From Patescibacteria group bacterium (lineage in GTDB: Bacteria; Patescibacteriota; Minisyncoccia; UBA6257; UBA11618), in assembly GCA_003539915.1 (NCBI GenBank), contig DPNX01000042.1, forward strand, positions 4,378 to 14,476: 10,099 bases of DNA. Reading direction: 5' to 3'. How positions within the stretch are numbered: the stretch's first letter is position 1; every line of letters begins with the position of its first letter. This document shows positions 1-6,208 of this stretch, piece by piece. The position numbers and the translations under genes are program-made. The notes below the pieces were generated by a model. That model saw only the letters and a list, made by a program, of their open reading frames with translations, had not been told where the DNA came from and searched no databases.

Positions 1-2
1 AC

Positions 3-1652
3 GTCTCAGTTCCCGCTTGTGGAGTGGTAATTGGTGACAAGCCGCTAACCACCTACCTCCCTCTCCAATACGCTCCTCAAGATGATTCCACCGTTATTAC
101 CCAGTTTGGTATGCACATAGTAGAAGATCTTGGTCTATTAAAAATGGATCTATTAGGTCTCAAAAACCTAACTATTATGGAAAATGCTGTCCAGTTAATC
201 GCAGCTAGTGGAAAAGGGAAGGTGGACATTAACAACCTGCCAGCCAAAGACCTTAAAACCTTCCAGATGCTTCAACAAGGTGATACTACCGGAGTCTTTC
301 AGTTTGAAAGTGCTGGCATGAGACGTTACATGAAAGATCTTATACCAACCGAATTGAATGACTTAGTGGCTTTAGTGGCAGCCTATCGCCCCGGACCCAT
401 GGAACTAATTCCTTCTTTTATTAATAGGAAGCATGGCAGAGAGAGTATCTCCTACCTACACCCAAAGCTAGAGCCAATCATGAAAAACACTTATGGCATC
501 GGCATCTATCAAGAGCAGATGATGAGAATAGCTCAAGATCTAGCCGGATACTCTCTGGCAGAAGCTGACACTTTAAGAAAGGCTATTGGTAAGAAGATCA
601 AGCTCTTGTTAGACCAACAAAAAGAACGCTTGGTTAGTGGAATGATTAAGAATGATATTAGTGAGCCAATTGCTAATGCTATTTGGGAGCTCTTTCCTCC
701 TTTTGCTCGTTATGGTTTCAACAAGAGTCACGCCGTCTGCTATGCCACCATTGGTTATCAAACCGCCTATCTCAAAGCCCATTACCCAATCGAGTTCATG
801 ACCAGCCTCCTTAATGCTGATACGGGTGATATCGATCGTGTTTCCTTTTTGATTAGTGAGTGTGGCAAGATGGGAATCGAGGTATTTCCACCTGACATCA
901 ATAAAAGCTGGCTCCACTTCACACCTGATGAAGGTAATATTCGCTTTGGTCTTTTAGCCGTTAAAAATGTGGGGCGTAATATAATTGAGGCCATTACCGC
1001 CAACCGACAACAACAAGGTCCATTTACTGATCTCACCAGCCTATTAAGCAGAGTGAATCACAAAGATCTAAATAAAAAATCTTTGGATAGTTTAATAAAA
1101 TGTGGAGCATTAGATAATCTGGGCATAGAGCGAAATCAAGCGGTAGAGAATATTGATGAGATATTGAAATTTAATAATATGATTAAAAAACATCAGGCGA
1201 GCAATCAGATTGGCTTATTTGGCAATGCTTTTTCTGGATCACTCCAACTACAACCCACCGCTGAAGCTGATATGCAAACCAAATTAAACTGGGAGAAAGA
1301 GTTATTAGGCCTTTATATTTCTGATCACCCTCTCAATTATTATAAAGAGCAAATGAAGGTAACCAAGCCTATAAAAGAAGCTCTGACTATTAAATCAGAG
1401 GCGCTAAACTTTCATGTGGGAGGTTTGGTAACGAGAGTTAATAAAATAACAACTAAAACCGGAAAGCCGATGGCTTTTGTGACTATTGAAGATTTTAATG
1501 AAAATATGGAGATAGTTGTTTTTCCAAAAACATATGAACAAAATAGCGGTACCTGGCAGGAAGGTAATGTGGTGCTGGCGATAGGGCACATGTCTTGGCG
1601 TAACGATGAACCAAAATTTATTTGTAATAGCGCTCAAAGTTTGTCACTATAG
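3..1652 (+). CDS. dnaE: DNA polymerase III subunit alpha, C-terminal part (5' end outside the window)
   Basis: This is the replicative polymerase catalytic subunit, cut by the window edge. The frame is open from base 3, and the residues before the GTG at 24 (VSVPACGVVIGDKPL) match the conserved stretch that precedes the third catalytic Asp, so the GTG is not the start. Numbering from that GTG, KMDLLGL at 40-46 carries the third catalytic aspartate (D42); the PD(F/I)DVDF pair lies upstream of the window. Next come the GVFQFES and YRPGPM fingers motifs (90-96, 121-126), a helix-hairpin-helix region near 306-323, QIGLF at 395-399, which fits the beta-clamp-binding consensus, and an OB fold at about 463-540. 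The protein ends right after the OB fold, so it lacks the long tau-binding tail of E. coli DnaE. Its TAG stop overlaps the AGGAG preceding thrS, so the two genes are probably cotranscribed. Confidence 0.96.
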   Translation, partial: VSVPACGVVIGDKPLTTYLPLQYAPQDDSTVITQFGMHIVEDLGLLKMDLLGLKNLTIMENAVQLIAASGKGKVDINNLPAKDLKTFQMLQQGDTTGVFQFESAGMRRYMKDLIPTELNDLVALVAAYRPGPMELIPSFINRKHGRESISYLHPKLEPIMKNTYGIGIYQEQMMRIAQDLAGYSLAEADTLRKAIGKKIKLLLDQQKERLVSGMIKNDISEPIANAIWELFPPFARYGFNKSHAVCYATIGYQTAYLKAHYPIEFMTSLLNADTGDIDRVSFLISECGKMGIEVFPPDINKSWLHFTPDEGNIRFGLLAVKNVGRNIIEAITANRQQQGPFTDLTSLLSRVNHKDLNKKSLDSLIKCGALDNLGIERNQAVENIDEILKFNNMIKKHQASNQIGLFGNAFSGSLQLQPTAEADMQTKLNWEKELLGLYISDHPLNYYKEQMKVTKPIKEALTIKSEALNFHVGGLVTRVNKITTKTGKPMAFVTIEDFNENMEIVVFPKTYEQNSGTWQEGNVVLAIGHMSWRNDEPKFICNSAQSLSL

Positions 1653-1657
1653 GAGAT

Positions 1658-2866
1658 ATGGAAAAAAACAAAGATCATAGGGATTTAGGTCGGATAATGG
1701 ACCTTTTTTCCTTCCAGGAAATAGCTCCTGGAGCCCCTTTTTGGCATGCTAACGGCATGATCATTTTTAAAGAATTAGAGAAATTAGTTCGCGAAACTGA
1801 TGATCGCTATGATTATCAAGAAATCTCTACCCCTATAATGGTTAAGCCAGAGGTCTTTAAGAAGTCTGGCCACTGGAAGCATTTCTTAGACAACATGTTC
1901 TATTTCACCAATCCTCGAGATAAGAAGGAGGAGTTGGTTATTAAACCGATGAACTGCCCTGAATCTACCTACGTGTACAATTCTCAGGTGCGAAGTTATC
2001 GTGATCTTCCTTTGCGTCTTTCAGAGATAGGTCGCCTGCATCGCAACGAACTTTCTGGAACATTAGGTGGGTTGTTAAGAGTTAGGCAGATGACTATGGA
2101 TGATGCGCATGTATATTGTCACCCTAATCAGGTAGAGGGAGAGATTAAAACTATTATTAAAATCATTGATGAGTTCTATACTCGTTTTGGATTGAAATCA
2201 TCTTATGTCATAGCAACTCGCCCAGAAAAGTTCCTAGGAGAAAAAGAGGATTGGGACAAGGCAGAGGCGGCTTTGAAAAATGCCATGGATGAGATGGGTA
2301 TTAAATACACTATCGAAGAAGGCTCGGGAGCCTTCTATGGCCCTAAAATTGAGGTTCATGCTCAAGATTCTCAAGGTAGAGACTGGCAACTTGGAACCGC
2401 TCAGTTGGATTTGGTAATGCTGCCAAAGCAATTCAAAACTACTTATGTAGATGAGGATGGTAAAAAACAAATGCCCTGGGTTATTCACCGAGCTATTTTT
2501 GGAACATTTGAGAGATTTATCGCTATTTTATTAGAAGATACCAATGGTCACCTACCCCTCTGGATGGCACCAGTTCAGGTATCGATAGTTAATGTTGGAA
2601 CTGATCACGTCAAATACGCTGCTAAAATCTATGAGAAGATGAGGAAATCTGGGATTAGGGTAAATCTTCGTGATGACAACTTAACCGTCTCTAAGAGGAT
2701 TAGAGAGGCGGAGATCGGACGATCAGCTTATATAGTAGTTGTGGGTGACAAGGAGATAGGTGATAAAACAGTAACCATTCGTCATCATAAAAAAGGTGAT
2801 GTTGGCACTCAGCCATTAAATGAGTTTATAAAATCAATTCAAAAAGAGATTGATGATAAAGAGTAA
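1658..2866 (+). CDS. thrS: Threonyl-tRNA synthetase, compact form without TGS and editing domains
   Basis: This class II synthetase charges tRNA-Thr. At 402 residues it is much shorter than the usual ~640. It starts directly at the catalytic core (DLGRIMDLFSF), with no N-terminal TGS domain and no N2 Ser-tRNA editing domain. Visible parts are motif 1 (about 56-72), motif 2 (RLSEIGRLHRNE, 120-131), motif 3 (GTFERFIAILLE, 282-293, with R286), and the zinc site that selects threonine: C100 in MNCP, H151 in DDAH and H277 in IHRA. The anticodon-binding domain occupies about 305-395. The start is supported by AGGAG at 1651-1655, although the spacing is only 2 bases, and by the dnaE stop 5 bases upstream, which leaves no room for missing domains. 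The gene looks intact and short by evolution. Proofreading would need a free-standing deacylase or be absent. Confidence 0.96.
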   Translation: MEKNKDHRDLGRIMDLFSFQEIAPGAPFWHANGMIIFKELEKLVRETDDRYDYQEISTPIMVKPEVFKKSGHWKHFLDNMFYFTNPRDKKEELVIKPMNCPESTYVYNSQVRSYRDLPLRLSEIGRLHRNELSGTLGGLLRVRQMTMDDAHVYCHPNQVEGEIKTIIKIIDEFYTRFGLKSSYVIATRPEKFLGEKEDWDKAEAALKNAMDEMGIKYTIEEGSGAFYGPKIEVHAQDSQGRDWQLGTAQLDLVMLPKQFKTTYVDEDGKKQMPWVIHRAIFGTFERFIAILLEDTNGHLPLWMAPVQVSIVNVGTDHVKYAAKIYEKMRKSGIRVNLRDDNLTVSKRIREAEIGRSAYIVVVGDKEIGDKTVTIRHHKKGDVGTQPLNEFIKSIQKEIDDKE

Positions 2867-2871
2867 GTAAA

Positions 2872-2894
2872 AGCCCCCTGATGATCAGGGGGCT
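2872..2894. terminator. Strong hairpin between convergent transcription units, probable terminator
   Basis: A perfect 10-bp stem (AGCCCCCTGA / TCAGGGGGCT) closes a 3-base loop, 6 bases after the thrS stop. On the + strand the hairpin is followed only by GTAGTTTGAG, a poor U-tract. On the - strand it is followed by TTTTACTT, so it may also or mainly end transcripts arriving from gatB or from the small ORF at 2917-3063. A shared bidirectional terminator for converging units fits the layout. Confidence 0.8.
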
Positions 2895-2916
2895 GTAGTT
2901 TGAGAGTGGCTTAGGG

Positions 2917-3063
2917 TTACTGGTGACAGTGGCGAAAGAGAGCTTGAGGAGCCCTTTTGGGATCCTTGGGCCTTTGAGGAGATCTCTTCCTCAACTTTAA
3001 TCTTTGACATGTCTTGTCAGGTCGCTCTGTTCCAGAACCTTTTAAATCCTTTTTCGAAACCAT
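2917..3063 (-). CDS. Possible small basic protein, 48 codons (unrecognised)
   Basis: This open frame runs on the - strand between gatB and the hairpin at 2872-2894. It would encode 48 residues starting MVSKKDLKGSG and ending FRHCHQ. It is very rich in Lys, Arg, Pro and Gln and has no membrane segment or family motif that I know. An in-frame ATG at 3073-3075 would add four residues. AAAGG lies directly against that upstream ATG and 12 bases before the downstream one, so neither spacing is good. Its stop is 22 bases before the hairpin, which has a T-run on this strand. Support is positional only; it could equally be the untranslated 3' region of gatB or a small RNA. The rest of the 2895-3130 gap shows nothing I can name. 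Confidence 0.3.
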   Translation of the reverse strand: MVSKKDLKGSGTERPDKTCQRLKLRKRSPQRPKDPKRAPQALFRHCHQ

Positions 3064-3130
3064 GTGAAAATGCATCCTTTCTTGAGAAATTAAAAATAAA
3101 CGTGCTAGGTTTTAGCTTATTACAAATAAT

Positions 3131-4537
3131 CTAATCCTTCAAGAGTTCTTCAAATATTCCCTTTAAAACATTAGGGTCGGCTTTTCCTCCTAATTCAGAC
3201 ATCGCCATGCCAATGAGGAATTGAATAGATTGGGACTTCCCTTTTTTATAATCAGCCACTGGCTGAGGATGATCTTTAATAATCTGCTTCGCTAAAGGCT
3301 TGAGCGAGCTTTCATCAGAAACCTGTTCCCACTCCTCATTAGCGATAATCTCGCTAGGATCAAGACCAGTCTCATGCATTTTTAATAATAAGTTCTTAGC
3401 TATTCTACTGGTAATCCGCTTATCAGCCACCAGCTCGATAACATGAGCTAGATGAGCGGGACTGATATTGAGACCATTTATATCCACTGATCTCTTTTTC
3501 ATTAACCCCCAAACATCAGAGGTGAAGTAGTTGAAGAGTAGGTTTGTTTTTTTAACATCACCCAATTCAGAAGCCGCCTCTTCAAAATAACCAGCAGCCG
3601 CCATATTCTGAACCAAGACATCAACCTGCTTACTAGTTAAACTATACTCCTTCTTAAAACGCTCTCGCTTATCTTGAGGGAGCTCGGGAACGTCAGCCTT
3701 AATAGATTTAATATTAAAAGATTTTTCATCAAAAGGTGGTAGGTCAGGTTCTGGGAAATAACGATATTCTTGAGCCTCCTCTTTACTACGCTGAGAGACG
3801 GTAACTTTTTTAACATCATTCCATCCCCTAGTCTCATGAGATACTTTTTTGTTAGCTTTTAATAGTTTTTCCTGACGAGCTAATTCATATTTAATAGCAT
3901 CCTCCATAGCCTTAAAAGAGTTGATGTTTTTTACCTCAACCTTGGTACCCATATTTAAAGATATGTTGGCTTCCAGGCGCATATGCCCCTTCTCCATATC
4001 AGCATCAGAGACACCTAGGTAGCGAAGTAATAGTTGAAGCTCTTTAGCAAAAGAAGCTGCTTCTGCAGATGATTTTATATCTGGCTCTGTTACCAATTCC
4101 ATTAAAGGTACGCCAGCGCGGTTATAGTCAACCAAGCTATCTTCTTTAGAATGACTAAGTCGCCCCGCATCTTCTTCTAGATGAATGCGAATTAATCTAA
4201 TTTTATTTAACTCACCACCAGTAACTAGAGGCTGATCATATTGAGAGACTTGATAACCCTTGGGAAGATCGGGGTAGAAATAGTTTTTTCTATCAAATTT
4301 TGATTCTTTATCAGCAAAGACCTCACCCCCCAAAGCTAAACCAACTTTGAGAACATGCTCTACCGCCTGCTTATTGATAGTTGGCAAGGCGCCAGGCTGT
4401 CCTGTACAGATAGAACAAATATTAACATTAGGATGTTTTTCACTAGCATCATTAAGACAATCGCAAAACATCTTGGTCTGAGTTTTAAGCTCGGCATGAA
4501 TTTCTAGACCAATAGTTGGTTTATAAGTAACGGACAT
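3131..4537 (-). CDS. gatB: Aspartyl/glutamyl-tRNA(Asn/Gln) amidotransferase subunit B
   Basis: GatB is the kinase subunit of the GatCAB complex. It activates the side chain of misacylated Glu-tRNA-Gln or Asp-tRNA-Asn and, with GatA, amidates it, replacing GlnRS and/or AsnRS. From MSVTYKPTIGLEIHAEL the protein is 468 residues, normal for the family. The cradle domain shows the zinc cysteines C25, C27, C41 and C44 and the signature around 81-101 (DRKNYFYPDLPKGYQ). EEDAGR lies at 121-126, and the helical/YqeY tail that grips tRNA spans about 300-468. The frame stays open 23 codons upstream to 4606, but that stretch encodes no GatB sequence and overlaps a terminator, so the ATG at 4535-4537 is preferred. 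No Shine-Dalgarno precedes it. gatA and gatC are not in the window. Confidence 0.97.
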   Translation of the reverse strand: MSVTYKPTIGLEIHAELKTQTKMFCDCLNDASEKHPNVNICSICTGQPGALPTINKQAVEHVLKVGLALGGEVFADKESKFDRKNYFYPDLPKGYQVSQYDQPLVTGGELNKIRLIRIHLEEDAGRLSHSKEDSLVDYNRAGVPLMELVTEPDIKSSAEAASFAKELQLLLRYLGVSDADMEKGHMRLEANISLNMGTKVEVKNINSFKAMEDAIKYELARQEKLLKANKKVSHETRGWNDVKKVTVSQRSKEEAQEYRYFPEPDLPPFDEKSFNIKSIKADVPELPQDKRERFKKEYSLTSKQVDVLVQNMAAAGYFEEAASELGDVKKTNLLFNYFTSDVWGLMKKRSVDINGLNISPAHLAHVIELVADKRITSRIAKNLLLKMHETGLDPSEIIANEEWEQVSDESSLKPLAKQIIKDHPQPVADYKKGKSQSIQFLIGMAMSELGGKADPNVLKGIFEELLKD

Positions 4538-4543
4538 GGCTTT

Positions 4544-4572
4544 ATTAAAGCAAAGTTCCGTTATTTTCTCAA
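4544..4572 (-). promoter_or_regulatory. Predicted gatB promoter giving a leaderless or nearly leaderless mRNA
   Basis: Reading the - strand, TTGAGA (4572-4567) and TTTAAT (4549-4544) are separated by 17 bases, each one mismatch from the bacterial -35 and -10 consensus. Only 6 bases separate the -10 box from the gatB ATG, so transcription would start at or next to the start codon. The lack of a Shine-Dalgarno fits this. The -35 begins immediately after the U-tract of the preceding terminator. Confidence 0.55.
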
Positions 4573-4603
4573 TAAAAAACCGCAATTGTAGAAACAATCG
4601 CGG
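4573..4603 (-). terminator. Rho-independent terminator of the 67-residue unknown gene
   Basis: On the - strand, CCGCGATTGT / ACAATTGCGG form a 10-bp stem with one G-U pair around a TTCT loop, followed directly by TTTTTTA. The stem begins 21 bases after the stop codon of the small gene. On the + strand the G-U pair becomes an A-C mismatch and no T-run follows, so this works in one direction only. Confidence 0.9.
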
Positions 4604-4624
4604 CAAAGTCTCCCAAAATGATTA

Positions 4625-4828
4625 TTAGGCAGACGGGCTCTCTTTCTTTTCAGGAAGCTTGGCCAAAGCCGACCACAAGATCCTCCTCTGAAAAACCTCG
4701 GGCTGTGACTTGAACTTTGCCCATTCGTCTTGATTGTACTCAAGACCAAGATGAGCACGTAGACAGAGTTCTTGTTCACTGTCTAGTTTAGCTTCTTTAG
4801 CAAAGGCAACAAATTCTTCTTCAGTCAT
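4625..4828 (-). CDS. Small acidic/helical protein of unknown function, 67 residues
   Basis: I do not recognise this protein. It begins MTEEEFVAFAKEAKLDSEQ and appears soluble, with two or three short amphipathic helices, several aromatic residues (LEYNQDEWAKF), a single Cys and a charged C-terminus (LPEKKESPSA). There is no signal peptide or membrane segment. The evidence that it is a real gene is unusually good for its size: an AAAGGAG Shine-Dalgarno (4837-4843) 8 bases before ATG, a consensus promoter 60 bases upstream, and a clean terminator just downstream. It therefore forms its own single-gene unit between rplK and gatB. The name and function are open; the context (translation genes on both sides) is not enough to assign a role. 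Confidence 0.8.
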   Translation of the reverse strand: MTEEEFVAFAKEAKLDSEQELCLRAHLGLEYNQDEWAKFKSQPEVFQRRILWSALAKLPEKKESPSA

Positions 4829-4887
4829 TTTTTGAACTCCTTTACAACAAAGAACTATAAGCCCCTGGCAGGAGCTTCAACATGATT

Positions 4888-4915
4888 ATTATACTGTGTT
4901 TTTATATTTTGTCAA
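4888..4915 (-). promoter_or_regulatory. Consensus sigma-70-type promoter for the 67-residue gene
   Basis: On the - strand, TTGACA (4915-4910) and TATAAT (4893-4888) are exact consensus -35 and -10 hexamers with a 16-base spacer. The predicted leader of about 50 bases contains a short GC-rich hairpin (4860-4876, six pairs around a five-base loop) before the Shine-Dalgarno. The promoter lies just downstream of the rplK terminator, consistent with independent strong transcription. Confidence 0.85.
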
Positions 4916-4918
4916 TTT

Positions 4919-4944
4919 AAAAAGACCTCCTAAAAGATCTTTTT
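4919..4944 (-). terminator. Terminator of the secE-nusG-rplK unit
   Basis: On the - strand, AAAAAGATCT / AGGTCTTTTT pair over 10 bp with one G-U wobble around a 6-base loop, ending in a T-run, 20 bases after the rplK stop. The stem is AT-rich at its base, so termination could be partial. It separates rplK from the promoter of the next gene, and no rplA follows. Confidence 0.75.
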
Positions 4945-4964
4945 AAACTTCTATTTGTTGAATC

Positions 4965-5390
4965 TTAATCAACCACCTCGATACCCATATTCTTAGCAGT
5001 ACCAGCAATAATCTTGGCAGCTGACTCAATGTCATTAGCATTAAGATCGGCCATCTTTCTTTCAGCTATATTCTTTAGATCGGCTTGGGTAACCTTACCG
5101 ATTTTCTTTTTAGCTCCTTCAGCAGAACCTTTAGCAACGCCAGCAGCTTTCTTTAATAGATCAGCAGCCGGTGGGGTTTTTAATTTAAAATCAAAACTTC
5201 GATCCTCATAAATGGATATTTCGGTAGGAATAATGTCGCCTCCCATTTCTTTGGTAGCGTCATTAAAACGCGTACAGAAATCCTGAATGTTAACACCATG
5301 CTGTCCTAAGGCAGGACCAACTGGTGGCGCAGGATTTGCCTGACCGCCTCGAATCTGAAGTTTTAATACTGATTTAACTTTTTTTGCCAT
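4965..5390 (-). CDS. rplK: 50S ribosomal protein L11
   Basis: L11 binds 23S rRNA in the GTPase-associated centre, where elongation factors dock. At 141 residues it has the normal bacterial length. The N-terminal domain (about 1-70) has the LQIRGGQANPAPPVGPALG signature at 11-29 with the paired prolines used by factors and by thiostrepton-type antibiotics. The rRNA-binding C-terminal domain (about 75-141) includes KKAAGVAKGS and the GTAKNMGIEV end. Its start lies 2 bases after the nusG stop, with no Shine-Dalgarno, so translation is probably coupled. In most bacteria rplA (L1) follows directly; here a terminator does, so L1 is elsewhere or missing in this genome. Confidence 0.98.
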   Translation of the reverse strand: MAKKVKSVLKLQIRGGQANPAPPVGPALGQHGVNIQDFCTRFNDATKEMGGDIIPTEISIYEDRSFDFKLKTPPAADLLKKAAGVAKGSAEGAKKKIGKVTQADLKNIAERKMADLNANDIESAAKIIAGTAKNMGIEVVD

Positions 5391-5392
5391 AA

Positions 5393-5992
5393 TTAAATTT
5401 TTTGTACTTGTAAGGAATCAAGTTCGATCGCGGTATCACGACCAAAAACTTGTACCAATACTTTAACCTTTCCTTTATCTTCGTCAATCTCTGAAACCTT
5501 ACCATCATAATCTTTAAAGGGTCCGTCAATTATTTTAACCGGCTCGCCTTCTTTAAAATCTATCTTGAAGCTAGTCTCATCTTGATTCATGCGAGACATT
5601 ATCATTTCTATCTCACTCTCAGAAAGTGGTTCTGGCTTGGTAGTTTCAGCACCCACAAAACGGGTAACTCGAGGAGTATTCCTCACTACATACCAGGTGT
5701 CCTCGGTCATAACCATTTTCACAAGCACATAACCCGGATAGATTTTTTCTTCAACGCTACGTCTTTTGCCGTTTTTAATCTTAATCTTCTTTTCCTTGGG
5801 AACTATAACGCTTATGATGCGATCCTGCATATCTAAAGACTCGACTCGTTGTTCAAGATAACGAGCAACAGCATCTTCATAACCAGAATAGGTATGAACA
5901 GCAAACCAGTGAGCGGTGGCCTTAGTTTCTGTGCCAGGAGCAACTTTTTTATCGTCCTGATTATTGTCTTTTTGATTGTTTTGTTCGCTCAT
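5393..5992 (-). CDS. nusG: Transcription termination/antitermination factor NusG
   Basis: NusG binds the RNA polymerase clamp, modulates pausing and links polymerase to the lead ribosome or Rho. The NGN domain spans about 27-118 (HWFAVHTYSGYED, then YPGYVLVKM and the NTPRVTRFVG motif), and the KOW domain about 148-198 (GPFKDYDGKV and the final LD SLQV strand region). The first 25 residues are a polar, Asn/Gln/Asp-rich tail that looks disordered and is longer than in E. coli. This is a bacterial NusG with a long linker, not archaeal Spt5, which marks this side of the window as bacterial. The gene sits 4 bases after secE and 2 bases before rplK, the classical bacterial order, with no clear Shine-Dalgarno. 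Confidence 0.98.
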   Translation of the reverse strand: MSEQNNQKDNNQDDKKVAPGTETKATAHWFAVHTYSGYEDAVARYLEQRVESLDMQDRIISVIVPKEKKIKIKNGKRRSVEEKIYPGYVLVKMVMTEDTWYVVRNTPRVTRFVGAETTKPEPLSESEIEMIMSRMNQDETSFKIDFKEGEPVKIIDGPFKDYDGKVSEIDEDKGKVKVLVQVFGRDTAIELDSLQVQKI

Positions 5993-5996
5993 AATG

Positions 5997-6182
5997 TTAT
6001 TGCAACAAAAAAGAATCTAATCCATAAAGGAAGATCATGTCAAAGAAGCCTAAAAAGGCCGCTGTCAAAAGAGACATGAAGATAACCACTATAGTTAGAC
6101 GAGTCGTCTCTTTATAGGTTGGCCAATTAACTCTTTTGAATTCTTGTCTTGATTCTTGAATGAATAATTTAAGACGTTGCAT
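5997..6182 (-). CDS. secE: Preprotein translocase subunit SecE
   Basis: SecE clamps SecY in the SecYEG membrane channel. The 61-residue protein is the short single-span form: an amphipathic N-terminal helix with the conserved EFKRVNWPTYKE core (14-25), then one transmembrane helix at about 29-55. An in-frame TGA lies a few codons upstream of the ATG, fixing the start region. It begins 26 bases after the gyrB stop and ends 4 bases before nusG. AAGGA occurs about 20 bases upstream, too far to be a normal Shine-Dalgarno. The family is identified from the core motif plus its place before nusG. Confidence 0.93.
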   Translation of the reverse strand: MQRLKLFIQESRQEFKRVNWPTYKETTRLTIVVIFMSLLTAAFLGFFDMIFLYGLDSFLLQ

Positions 6183-6208
6183 AGCAGTTCAATTATCTAC
6201 TTTTTTCC

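Noticed and set aside
4538..4606. Extending GatB 23 codons upstream to 4606
   Set aside because: The extra residues match nothing in GatB, overlap the terminator stem and lie upstream of the likely promoter; MSVTYKPTIGLEIHAEL is the normal family start.
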